From contig NZ_KB849627.1 in assembly GCF_000368685.1 (NCBI RefSeq), forward strand, positions 24,963-88,962: a stretch of 64,000 nt of DNA, written 5' to 3'. The notes below the pieces were generated by a model. That model was not told the origin of the DNA. It searched no databases and saw only the letters and a list, made by a program, of their open reading frames with translations. The DNA comes from Acinetobacter baylyi DSM 14961 = CIP 107474 (GTDB lineage Bacteria > Pseudomonadota > Gammaproteobacteria > Pseudomonadales > Moraxellaceae). This document shows, one piece after another, positions 1 through 7,676 of the stretch (position 1 is the stretch's first letter; the number at the start of each line of letters is the position of its first letter). The position numbers and the translations under genes are program-made.

Positions 1-563
1 AAGTCAACATCATCTTTGGTGGCAACGTTATACACGGTTTGACCATTGGCGCCTGTCGTTGAGGTCACTGTAACATTTTTGCCTTCGGTTACTTCAGTTT
101 GAGTATTTTTGATTTCTTTCGCTAAAGTATCTGCAACCGCATATAGCTGACTACCATTGACAGCATCTGTCGATGTTGAACTCACTTCACCTGCTGCGAC
201 ATTTTTGATCTGACGTTCATTTCCAACACTACCCACTGAAACCTGATCACCTGAATCAATATTGCTATTTCCTGCAAACTGACTTGCCGAAATTGTAATA
301 TCGTTACCATTTCCATCTTTAATAGTAACATCACTAGCAGCTGTAGCATTAGTTGCAGTGTTACTACCTGCACCCAATGCCACTGCGCCAGTTTGACTCG
401 CTAATGCAGAATCACCAATCGCGACTGCATTATCTATACCTTTAGTATTTGTTGCACCGTTTCCTAAAGCTAAGTTATCCGCAAAAGTTACAGAAGATAG
501 CGTAGCTGCTAAAATATAAACCCCCAAAGTGGTTTTTTTAAAAGTCGTGTCAATTTTTTTCAT
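1..563 (-). CDS. Trimeric autotransporter adhesin, N-terminal part (partial)
   Basis: Reading from the ATG at 563 down to the window edge gives about 187 residues with no stop, so the gene continues outside. A signal peptide (about residues 1-32) starts MKKIDTTFKKTTLG. It is followed by YadA-head-type repeats (DNAVAIGDSALA, GAVALGAGS) and a stalk/neck motif close to GNERQIKNVAAGEVSSTSTD and DAVNGSQLY, the hallmark of Hep_Hag/YadA trimeric adhesins. The family is exported by a C-terminal beta-barrel anchor, not visible here, and mediates attachment to host or abiotic surfaces. The protein is low in Cys and rich in Asn, Thr, Gly and Ala, as usual for these stalks. Class is secure; ligand and full length cannot be judged. 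Confidence 0.9.
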   Translation of the reverse strand, partial: MKKIDTTFKKTTLGVYILAATLSSVTFADNLALGNGATNTKGIDNAVAIGDSALASQTGAVALGAGSNTATNATAASDVTIKDGNGNDITISASQFAGNSNIDSGDQVSVGSVGNERQIKNVAAGEVSSTSTDAVNGSQLYAVADTLAKEIKNTQTEVTEGKNVTVTSTTGANGQTVYNVATKDDVD

Positions 564-1118
564 ACGTACAATCAGCCTTGAATTTTAAAAATAAAGTAAT
601 AGAGAGTGTTTTAAATTTATAAATTCACTCAATGCATCCCCAAAAACAATTCTATTTTTTATCGTTATTATAAGTTAATTGCATATTTTAATTTTATTAA
701 CACAATATTAAATTCAATATAAAAATCACTTCATAATATTTATATGTTTTTAACATAAAAAACATATAAATATTTTTAACAAAATAATTTGAGAGATAAA
801 AAACAAATATTTAAAGAAAAAATCAATGGCATAAAAAAATAATTTTAATATATATCAAAAACTTATATGATAATTTTACACTAAAAACAACTGAAAGCAA
901 AATACATTAAACAAATATTTATTAATTTTATCAGCAACTTAAAATTTACTCACTGTATATTTCATGTGAATTATTATTAAAAAGAAATTTTTACCAAAAA
1001 AAACACAAGAAATATCCTAAAAAAACATAAGCATTACACATTTTAATAAAAAATTAGTCATCATGATTATTTTAAAATAATTAAAGCAAACCATATCACA
1101 ACAACAGAAAAATTATTT

Positions 1119-1160
1119 ATTTATTTTATAAAAAATCATTCAATTTTTTATAAAATAAAT
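1119..1160. repeat. Perfect 18-bp inverted repeat with 6-nt loop
   Basis: The arms at 1119-1136 (ATTTATTTTATAAAAAAT) and 1143-1160 are exact reverse complements, separated by CATTCA. They contain only A and T, so chance in AT-rich DNA or a weak hairpin is possible. Confidence 0.7.
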
Positions 1161-1264
1161 GTGAAAAATAACATGAAAAAATAAAAAAGTAAAAATAAAA
1201 ACGATACAGTATGTTTATAATTTTTAATGATTATTTTAAATAATGACTAGAAAATATAATTTTA

Positions 1265-1306
1265 ATTCTATTAAAATACTTTTTTATAAAAAATTTTTAA
1301 TAGAAT
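1265..1306. repeat. Perfect 12-bp inverted repeat upstream of the XRE gene
   Basis: Arms ATTCTATTAAAA (1265-1276) and TTTTAATAGAAT (1295-1306) flank a spacer that itself holds the palindrome TTTTTTATAAAAAA. It ends about 88 bp before the XRE start, a position suiting an operator or an RNA hairpin in its leader. Confidence 0.6.
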
Positions 1307-1393
1307 ATTCATATGAAGAATTAAAATTTCAAAAAAATTCCAATATAGAAGAAAAAATTATAGTATAATAGAAAAAACTTTCTCTTATAGCTG

Positions 1394-1963
1394 ATGGATA
1401 TAAATCAACACCTCTCACAGCGTATTAAACAGCTTCGCTTGGAGCGAGGCTATACGCTAGATGAACTCGCAAATCGTAGTCATGTAAGTCGCGCGATGAT
1501 TTCAATGATTGAGCGTGCAACAACCAACCCGACAGCCGTAGTTTTAGAAAAACTTGCTGTAGCATTAGATATCACACTTGTAAGCTTATTTAATATTCAA
1601 ACAAGTGATTTAAAAACCCAACCATATACTCGCTATTCTGAACAGCCTGTGTGGACAGATCCCGAATCAGGTTATACCAGACGTGTTATATCGCCTTTAG
1701 GCGTTGAATCACCCATTCAACTTATTGAAGTCGATTTTCCAGCATTCGCTAAAGTCACCTTTGAAACTCCAATTCGACATTCTGTGCAAAAGCAACAAAT
1801 CTGGATCATTAGTGGTTGTATGACGATTTTAGTCGCTGGATGTACCTTTCATTTAAGTACAGGTGATTGTTTGGCTATGGATTTAGAAGGTCCAATTATA
1901 TTTAGTAATCCTCACCCGACCAGCACGCGCTACATTCTAGCCATTGCAAATCCCTCTGCTTAA
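1394..1963 (+). CDS. XRE-family transcriptional regulator with C-terminal cupin domain
   Basis: 189 residues. An N-terminal Cro/C1 helix-turn-helix (about 9-63, with LDELANRSHVSRAMISMIER) binds DNA. The C-terminal half (about 110-187) is a small beta-rich cupin, the usual ligand-sensing domain of this regulator class. The GNAT gene begins 57 bp downstream on the same strand; XRE-cupin plus GNAT pairs are common in Acinetobacter and suggest local control of the acetyltransferase. No good Shine-Dalgarno precedes the ATG, and the upstream DNA is extremely AT-rich. The effector is unknown. The fold assignment is secure. Confidence 0.9.
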   Translation: MDINQHLSQRIKQLRLERGYTLDELANRSHVSRAMISMIERATTNPTAVVLEKLAVALDITLVSLFNIQTSDLKTQPYTRYSEQPVWTDPESGYTRRVISPLGVESPIQLIEVDFPAFAKVTFETPIRHSVQKQQIWIISGCMTILVAGCTFHLSTGDCLAMDLEGPIIFSNPHPTSTRYILAIANPSA

Positions 1964-2020
1964 ATGATGTAGCTGAAAATTACGTTTAATCGCATTTATT
2001 TTAATTAGGACTTTTCTGGC

Positions 2021-2569
2021 ATGTTTTCTCCATCCACTACAACCTTATTTCGTTTTGTTGAATGTACAGAAGATCAACATGCGTTAGAAATCTTAGAGAT
2101 TTTAAATGATGCCATTATCAACTCAACTGCCTTGTATGACTATAAACCACGTAGTAAAGAAAGCATGGCAGCATGGTTTGCCACTAAAAGACAAAATAAC
2201 TTTCCTATTATTGGTGCAGTAAATGAAGTTGGTCAACTTCTTGGCTTCGCAAGTTGGGGATCATTTAGAGCATTTCCAGCGTATAAATACACCGTTGAAC
2301 ATAGTGTCTACATACACAAAGATTATCGTGGATTAGGGTTGAGTAAACACTTGATGAATGAACTGATCAAACGAGCTGTAGAAAGCGAGGTTCATGTGAT
2401 GGTTGGCTGTATCGATGCCACGAATGTTGCAAGTATTCAATTGCATCAGAAACTGGGATTCATACACTCTGGTACAATTCAACAAGCTGGATTTAAATTT
2501 GGGCGTTGGTTAGATGCAGCATTTTATCAACTTACGCTAGACACACCATTACACCCTCAAGACGATTAA
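2021..2569 (+). CDS. GNAT N-acetyltransferase, phosphinothricin acetyltransferase-like
   Basis: 182 residues forming a single GNAT domain. The acetyl-CoA-binding motif A reads YIHKDYRGLGLSKHLMNEL (about 105-123), matching the family pattern R/Q-x-x-G-x-G/A. A later segment near ATNVASIQLHQKLGF is typical of the PAT/Bar-like subfamily, which acetylates small amines, amino-acid analogues or methionine derivatives. An AGGA ribosome site lies about 10 nt before the ATG. It follows the XRE-cupin gene and is probably cotranscribed. The true substrate cannot be told from sequence; methionine sulfoximine/sulfone-type detoxification is one possibility for this subfamily. Confidence 0.85.
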   Translation: MFSPSTTTLFRFVECTEDQHALEILEILNDAIINSTALYDYKPRSKESMAAWFATKRQNNFPIIGAVNEVGQLLGFASWGSFRAFPAYKYTVEHSVYIHKDYRGLGLSKHLMNELIKRAVESEVHVMVGCIDATNVASIQLHQKLGFIHSGTIQQAGFKFGRWLDAAFYQLTLDTPLHPQDD

Positions 2570-2590
2570 TAATCATACTTGAAAGCGAAT

Positions 2591-2608
2591 TTCACACTGA
2601 GTTCACAC
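2591..2608 (+). promoter_or_regulatory. Candidate response-regulator site: TTCACAC direct repeat, 11-bp pitch
   Basis: TTCACAC at 2591-2597 is repeated exactly at 2602-2608, 50 bp before the lipoprotein start. OmpR-family regulators usually bind two such half-sites on one DNA face. Near-identical pairs precede the desaturase and lipocalin genes. Confidence 0.6.
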
Positions 2609-2658
2609 CCTTTAATTTAAATTATGACGGATAAAAGATAAATCAAAGGGTAACATCC

Positions 2659-3231
2659 ATGATGAAAACCATTACCACATTAGCTTTATCAACAATAACA
2701 ATATTCAGTCTGACCGCATGTAAAAGCATGCCAAGTTATTCTGCCGATTATGCAAAAGCACGTCAGCAAACCAAAGGCATAGTGCTAGATACGCAACAAG
2801 CCTCAGATATTGGTTCGCGTTTTGTTGCAGCTTTTAATACCTTAGGTACACCCGCTTTTGTCAGTAATGCTGCCCACCTATATGCAGATCAACTTTATAT
2901 TAATGATACTTTGTCACAGTTTTCAAACAAGCAAGAATTGATCAAGCACTTTGAAGGCATGAATAAACGGGTCAGTAATGTTAATGTTAAATTGCTTAGT
3001 GCAACTTACCATGACGATTCTGCTTACATTCACTGGCATATGGCTTATGACTTTAAAATGTTTGGCAGCACCAAAACCATGGATTCTTACGGAATCAGCG
3101 AAATCAAAGTTAACTCTCAACGACAAATTATCTTCCAGCAAGACTTTTGGGATCCAGCAAATGGATTGTACCGTTCACTGCCAGTATTTGGAGGAGCATA
3201 TAAATGGGTATTACCATTCAAAAAGTCTTGA
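2659..3231 (+). CDS. NTF2-like (SnoaL-fold) lipoprotein
   Basis: 190 residues. Residues 1-20 are a lipoprotein signal with the lipobox LTAC, so Cys21 should be lipidated and the protein anchored in the periplasm or outer membrane. Residues about 45-175 look like an NTF2/SnoaL-type cone fold (FVAAFNTLGTPAFV, then beta-rich HWHMAYDF and QDFWDPANGLY). Proteins of this kind accompany FAD oxidoreductase-DUF1365-Cfa gene sets in other proteobacteria. It is the first gene of a three-gene plus-strand unit and overlaps the next gene by 28 bp. No catalytic role is proven; a lipid or hydrophobic-ligand binding role is inferred from context. Confidence 0.75.
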   Translation: MMKTITTLALSTITIFSLTACKSMPSYSADYAKARQQTKGIVLDTQQASDIGSRFVAAFNTLGTPAFVSNAAHLYADQLYINDTLSQFSNKQELIKHFEGMNKRVSNVNVKLLSATYHDDSAYIHWHMAYDFKMFGSTKTMDSYGISEIKVNSQRQIIFQQDFWDPANGLYRSLPVFGGAYKWVLPFKKS

Positions 3232-3704
3232 TCACGGCTACGGCTAGTCTGTTATTGCTATCTAGCCACTCCGCCTTGGCAAATCCACTTAAACAGTGTA
3301 GTACGGCACCTTTGATCGTGACGCTCAAGAATGTTGGGAAAGTGACTTATTTTGCTGAGGACTGCGAGAAATCCTGGGAAAATCAGGACATCCGTCTTGA
3401 TTTTCATTATACCCACGATATTCCAGAATGGGCCTTTAAAAAAGCTGCAACTTATTATTTGAAAAAGAATATTGCCGATTTTAATAATCAATCAGCACTT
3501 AACCAAGTCACGGCATTGTACAAACCCGTAAAATCTGGTGATACCTATAGCCTCTCATATCACCAAGATAATCAAAAACTTGATTTAATCCTGAATCAGA
3601 AGTTGCTGGGTTCTATTCGTGACGCTCATGCAAATCATTACTTTAAAATCTGGTTTGGCAGTACTCCATTTAATGTTAAGTTAAAACAACAACTACTAAA
3701 CTGA
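3204..3704 (+). CDS. Secreted chalcone-isomerase-like family protein
   Basis: 166 residues with a cleavable signal peptide (about 1-26, ending SHSALA) and a mature domain with the order seen in bacterial chalcone-isomerase-like proteins: TLKNVGKVTYFAEDC, RLDFHYTHDIPEWAF, then a C-terminal FKIWFGSTPFNVKLKQQLL. The plant fold includes fatty-acid-binding members, so lipid binding in the periplasm is a reasonable inference, especially beside fatty-acid modification genes. It overlaps the lipoprotein gene and precedes the response regulator by 19 bp, consistent with one operon. Enzymatic chalcone isomerisation is not expected. Confidence 0.75.
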   Translation: MGITIQKVLITATASLLLLSSHSALANPLKQCSTAPLIVTLKNVGKVTYFAEDCEKSWENQDIRLDFHYTHDIPEWAFKKAATYYLKKNIADFNNQSALNQVTALYKPVKSGDTYSLSYHQDNQKLDLILNQKLLGSIRDAHANHYFKIWFGSTPFNVKLKQQLLN

Positions 3705-3723
3705 TGAGATAAAAGATTAAGTT

Positions 3724-4410
3724 ATGGGTCAGCATTTTATTCTTATTGTCGAAGATCATTTCGAACTAGCTGCAACGGTATGTGAATTTCTGGAAACACA
3801 TGGTTATGTCGTTGATCATGCGCGCAATTTAGATGCAGCCCGCACGCGATTAAAATCACAGCCTTATCATTTATTACTTTTAGACATCAATTTACCTGAT
3901 GGTTCAGGATATAGTCTATGTGACTGGTTACGTGTCGAGCAAGGACTGGATTTGCCTGTATTGATGCTGACAGCCCGAGATACTGTCGGTGATAAACTTA
4001 AAGGTTTCTCAGCAGGTGCTGACGATTACTTGGTCAAACCTTTTGATTTTAATGAACTGGTTGCCCGTATTCGTGCGCTCATCAAACGCGCTTCAGGTGA
4101 AGTGTCTAACACTCAGCTCAAGATTCACGATCTTGTATTAGATACCTCGACTCAAACTTTAACCCGAATGGGGCAAACTATCGAACTGCCCCCGATACAA
4201 TTTAAATTATTGAAAATCCTGATGCGCCATTCGCCCAAAGTTATTACCAAACAGGAACTTATTATGGAACTTTGGGGCGAAGAAGAGCCAGAAAGTGATG
4301 CCTTACGTAGTCATATCTATAATTTACGTAAAATGATCGATAAACCGTTTCAACAAAAATTGCTGCATACGGTCTCTGGTGTAGGTTTAAAAATTGCGTT
4401 GGACTCTTGA
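3724..4410 (+). CDS. OmpR-family response regulator
   Basis: 228 residues. The receiver domain (1-118) has the acidic pair E10/D11, the phosphoacceptor D54 in LLLDINLPDG, and K105 in LVKPFD. A winged-helix DNA-binding domain (about 128-226) ends with the RSHIYNLRKMI recognition region. Its likely partner kinase is encoded tail-to-tail on the other strand, with only 13 bp between the stops. It is the third gene of the lipoprotein-chalcone isomerase unit. It probably binds the TTCAC-type direct repeats found before its own operon, the desaturase operon and the lipocalin gene. Confidence 0.93.
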   Translation: MGQHFILIVEDHFELAATVCEFLETHGYVVDHARNLDAARTRLKSQPYHLLLLDINLPDGSGYSLCDWLRVEQGLDLPVLMLTARDTVGDKLKGFSAGADDYLVKPFDFNELVARIRALIKRASGEVSNTQLKIHDLVLDTSTQTLTRMGQTIELPPIQFKLLKILMRHSPKVITKQELIMELWGEEEPESDALRSHIYNLRKMIDKPFQQKLLHTVSGVGLKIALDS

Positions 4411-4423
4411 GCTTATACAATAT

Positions 4424-5752
4424 TTAGCAGAGATAGACCACCACGATCAATCCTGTGGTATGTGCAAGATTTAATTCCGAATGCGTAGATAAATAATATT
4501 CACGATCAAACAGCTCAACCCGCCAATTGAGTTGTTTGCATAGCTTTTGTACGAGCTGTAGTCCAATGCCATGACCTTTTACATTCACATCAAGCTGAGA
4601 CTCATTCAATGCCTTCACTTTAACATCTTCTGGTAAATTCAGACCGATTCCATCGTCGGCAATCAAAATACTGTTTTTTTGAAGAACAATATCAATGCTC
4701 TTTCCTTGAGAGTAATTGAGAGCATTTCGAAGAATATTACCAAACACCATTTGAGTCATGGACGGATATAACCAACGAGGCTGTTCTTCCACATCATGCT
4801 GAATCTGGGTATCAATTCCTTTAGCTTGACTAATGGGCTCAAGATCTATTATCAGGTCATGAATAATTTTTGATAGCAAATATTGCTCGGCATTCAGATT
4901 CTCCACAGTATTTCGAGCAATCGCCAGTAAGGTATCGACTAAGAGCTGCATATCCTCAATGGTATTATGAATTCGGGTAAGAGCTTTATCATGTCCATAA
5001 CGTGTCTGGCATAACTGTACATTCCCTTTCAAAATAGTGAGTGGCGTTCTAAGTTCATGACTCACATCTCCTGTAAATTCGCGTTCACGGCGAATAAACT
5101 GGCTAAGTACCTGATGATATTTTTCCAGTGCTGCTTTAAGGTATTCAGCCTCCATATTGCCATTGGTGCTGATATCAGAAAATAGAGAATCCTGTTTATC
5201 TTGATGTGTCCAGTCAATTTGCTCTAAGGTATTAGCCAAACGGGTGATCGGTGAAAAATAGCGTTTTGCACGACGGTTTGACCACCATAAAAAGCTATAC
5301 AAGACAAATAAACTAAACATGAGCGGCGCAAGGCCAAATAACCACACCAGTTTGTTGACATTACTTTCGCCAAATACGAGCAACACATGTTGACCACTTT
5401 TTTCACCATATACGGTCATGCGCTCTTTACCATCAATAAAAATACGATGAACACCTGTTTTCAAATGCATATCTTGAAACCGTAAAGGTGTTTGCGCGCC
5501 ATTCCATCGATAGCCATAAAGATTTTTAGTATCGGGTAAATCTGCTTTTGGATTACGCTCTATGCGTAACCAATAATGCTCCATTTCCTGCTCAAGCGCT
5601 GTCTTGAGTAAAGACCCCTTAATTACCCACGCACTACACGCCAATCCCACCACAATCGATAAGGCAATTAAAGCAATTTGCAGCCAATAGTAACGATTAA
5701 AGATTTCCGCTACACGGTGGCCTGAAGAATCATTGCGGTGGGGTTTCAACAT
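4424..5752 (-). CDS. Sensor histidine kinase
   Basis: 442 residues. Two transmembrane helices (about 24-45 and 135-157) enclose a short periplasmic sensor of about 90 residues. A HAMP-like linker follows. The phosphoacceptor is H232 in GDVSHELRTPL, and the ATPase domain has an N-box (NILRNALNYSQG), ADDGIGL and GHGIGLQLV. The gene is 42 bp after the second methyltransferase gene and on the same strand, so it looks like the last cistron of the desaturase-cfa operon. Its likely partner, the response regulator, converges from the other side. The signal is unknown; membrane stress or lipid state is an inference from context. Confidence 0.92.
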   Translation of the reverse strand: MLKPHRNDSSGHRVAEIFNRYYWLQIALIALSIVVGLACSAWVIKGSLLKTALEQEMEHYWLRIERNPKADLPDTKNLYGYRWNGAQTPLRFQDMHLKTGVHRIFIDGKERMTVYGEKSGQHVLLVFGESNVNKLVWLFGLAPLMFSLFVLYSFLWWSNRRAKRYFSPITRLANTLEQIDWTHQDKQDSLFSDISTNGNMEAEYLKAALEKYHQVLSQFIRREREFTGDVSHELRTPLTILKGNVQLCQTRYGHDKALTRIHNTIEDMQLLVDTLLAIARNTVENLNAEQYLLSKIIHDLIIDLEPISQAKGIDTQIQHDVEEQPRWLYPSMTQMVFGNILRNALNYSQGKSIDIVLQKNSILIADDGIGLNLPEDVKVKALNESQLDVNVKGHGIGLQLVQKLCKQLNWRVELFDREYYLSTHSELNLAHTTGLIVVVYLC

Positions 5753-5794
5753 ATCGTAATCAATACTTCCTTACTGTTTCAGTTAAATTTTAAT

Positions 5795-6850
5795 TTAACT
5801 TATAATCACTTTCTTTTTAAACAAGAAGTGACCAATGACCCATTCCTGTCCTTGTTCCAAACCAAACAGTTCTGCACAGGCCATGAAAAAAATACGCCAG
5901 CGTTGCCACCAAGCATCAGCGTCTTTTGCATAAATTTTTTCAAACAATGGCTTGAGCTGGGCTTCATGCGTATCCATGTTATTTAACCATGCATTGGCCG
6001 TTTTTTCATAATGTTCTCCAGACCATTGCCATTGTTGGGTCAATTCTAAATGCTGTTGAAAATGTAAAAATGTAGACACTGCTGGCATTAATCCGCCTGT
6101 AAAGAAATATTTTGACATCCAATCATATTCGTTCTTAATTTCAAAAGGATAATGCAAAAATCTGTGGCAAAAAATATGACACCATAATAAACCTTCTGGC
6201 TTCAGCCAGTTTTGTATTTTTTCAAATAAGCGCTGATAGTTCCGTACATGCTCAAACATTTCGACCGATACCACCCGATCAAAATGACCATTTTGTAATT
6301 CAAGAACGTTGACATCGCAAGTGACAATCTCGATATTACTTAGCCCACGTTGTTGCGCTTGTTCGAGAATGTGCTGACGCTGGGTAGCAGAATTGGAAAC
6401 ACCGGTAATGTGAGATTGCGGATAATGCTCTGCCATCCATAAGGTAAATGACCCCCAACCACACCCTAACTCTAAAACCTTCTGACCATTTTGAAGCTTG
6501 GCACGTTCACTATAAAGCTGTAATGAAAATTCTTCTGCCTCATCTAGTGTGGTTTTGGCGTGAGGAAAATAGCACGCACTATATTTTAGACGCTTGCCGA
6601 GTACAGTCTGAAAAAATTCGGTAGGTAACTCATAATGCTGTTCATTGGCTTTGTCTGTTTCAATGGCAATTTCACTATTTTTAAGCATGGTGAGCACATC
6701 CATATAGCGCTGTGCCGCTTGCTCTGGGTCGTAACGACCTTCCTGAATTAAACGTTTTTTACTCAATGCTCGAATTGCGGTACGAATTGCCTGATCAGGC
6801 ACCAAACCACTTTCGACCAGCTTGAGCGACTGCTGAATAATAAATTCCAT
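5795..6850 (-). CDS. Cyclopropane synthase/coclaurine N-methyltransferase-like SAM methyltransferase
   Basis: 351 residues from the ATG at 6850, which has AGGCAGG upstream; an earlier in-frame start at 6916 would run into the preceding gene. The SAM-binding motif is VLELGCGWGSF, preceded by KYSACYFPHAKTTLDEAEE, a block shared by bacterial Cfa-like enzymes and plant coclaurine N-methyltransferases. It differs clearly from the true Cfa two genes upstream: it lacks the long N-terminal region and the C-terminal YCEGGF block. It may act on an unusual fatty acid or lipid, as SAM enzymes do in furan fatty acid synthesis. It lies between DUF1295 and the kinase. Confidence 0.85.
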   Translation of the reverse strand: MEFIIQQSLKLVESGLVPDQAIRTAIRALSKKRLIQEGRYDPEQAAQRYMDVLTMLKNSEIAIETDKANEQHYELPTEFFQTVLGKRLKYSACYFPHAKTTLDEAEEFSLQLYSERAKLQNGQKVLELGCGWGSFTLWMAEHYPQSHITGVSNSATQRQHILEQAQQRGLSNIEIVTCDVNVLELQNGHFDRVVSVEMFEHVRNYQRLFEKIQNWLKPEGLLWCHIFCHRFLHYPFEIKNEYDWMSKYFFTGGLMPAVSTFLHFQQHLELTQQWQWSGEHYEKTANAWLNNMDTHEAQLKPLFEKIYAKDADAWWQRWRIFFMACAELFGLEQGQEWVIGHFLFKKKVIIS

Positions 6851-6863
6851 AATGTATGCCTGC

Positions 6864-7643
6864 CTATTGTTTTGGTTTTCGTGGAATAAACATTGATGTT
6901 CTTTGCTGATAATCACGATAATTTTGTCCGCGATTTTTTAGCGCTTGTTGTTCACTAAATGGAATGCCTGTCACGTAATATAAAAATAACCACATCAGTG
7001 CTGGATAAATCCAGAGTACATATTGCTCTGCTGCCAGACCAAGAACAGGATAGGCAAACCAGTGCAGCCATTCAAAAAAATAATTAGGATGTCGGGAATA
7101 TCGCCATAAACCCTGATCCATAGTTTTGCCATGATTATGTTTATCTTGTTTAAAGCGATAAAGTTGCTGATCGGCAACAACCTCTCCACAAAATGCGATC
7201 AACATGATTGCGCCTGCAATCAGCATTAACGCACCTGTCCAATTTGACCATTGCGATTCATTGGCGTTCAGTAATAGCCACATTGGAAGAAAAAACAACC
7301 ATGCTAGTCCTGCCTGAAAGATAAAAAACAGTAAAAAACCAATATGCTGAAATTTCCCCATGGCTTGTCGCATATTGGCATAACGTCGGTCTTCTTCGGT
7401 CTCACCAAGATAGCGCCTCAATAAATGCCAACTCAAACGCAAGAACCACGCGCCACTGAATACACCAATAAAGATTCGGATAGAAACAGGTGCGGATTCA
7501 ATCAGCCATGCACTTAACACGACATTTACAGCAATACAAAACGCCCATGTAACATCCACAATACCCACACGGCGATTAAAGGTGGCGATGAGCCAACTGA
7601 TCAACATCATAGCTAAATTCAGGATGACCAAATTCCATAACAT
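6864..7643 (-). CDS. DUF1295 membrane protein (steroid 5-alpha-reductase/ICMT-like fold)
   Basis: 259 residues with about six hydrophobic helices. The C-terminal signature GLWRYSRHPNYFFEWLHW (about 178-195) is the conserved block of DUF1295 proteins, which share the fold of steroid 5-alpha-reductases and isoprenylcysteine methyltransferases and are thought to act on lipid substrates with NADPH or SAM. It stops 13 bp before the downstream methyltransferase start, so the two are translated in sequence. Bacterial DUF1295 genes recur next to cfa genes. The exact reaction is unknown; reduction or methylation of an acyl chain is an inference. Confidence 0.85.
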   Translation of the reverse strand: MLWNLVILNLAMMLISWLIATFNRRVGIVDVTWAFCIAVNVVLSAWLIESAPVSIRIFIGVFSGAWFLRLSWHLLRRYLGETEEDRRYANMRQAMGKFQHIGFLLFFIFQAGLAWLFFLPMWLLLNANESQWSNWTGALMLIAGAIMLIAFCGEVVADQQLYRFKQDKHNHGKTMDQGLWRYSRHPNYFFEWLHWFAYPVLGLAAEQYVLWIYPALMWLFLYYVTGIPFSEQQALKNRGQNYRDYQQRTSMFIPRKPKQ

Positions 7644-7676
7644 CGCCTCTCTCCTTTATCCTATCTTTTATGATGA

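Larger units (their letters stand above)
564..1393. other. Very AT-rich intergenic spacer, no gene seen
   Basis: About 830 bp between the divergent adhesin and XRE regulator genes. By eye more than four fifths of the bases are A or T, with many homopolymer runs, and no ORF of credible composition exists in either direction. It must hold the promoters of both flanking genes. Two long inverted repeats are listed separately. Such DNA in this group of bacteria is a typical target of H-NS-like silencing, which is an inference here. Confidence 0.8.

Noticed and set aside
182..373. ORF of 63 codons on the minus strand
   Set aside because: It is a shadow in another frame of the trimeric adhesin, whose own frame runs from 563 to the edge with clear YadA motifs.
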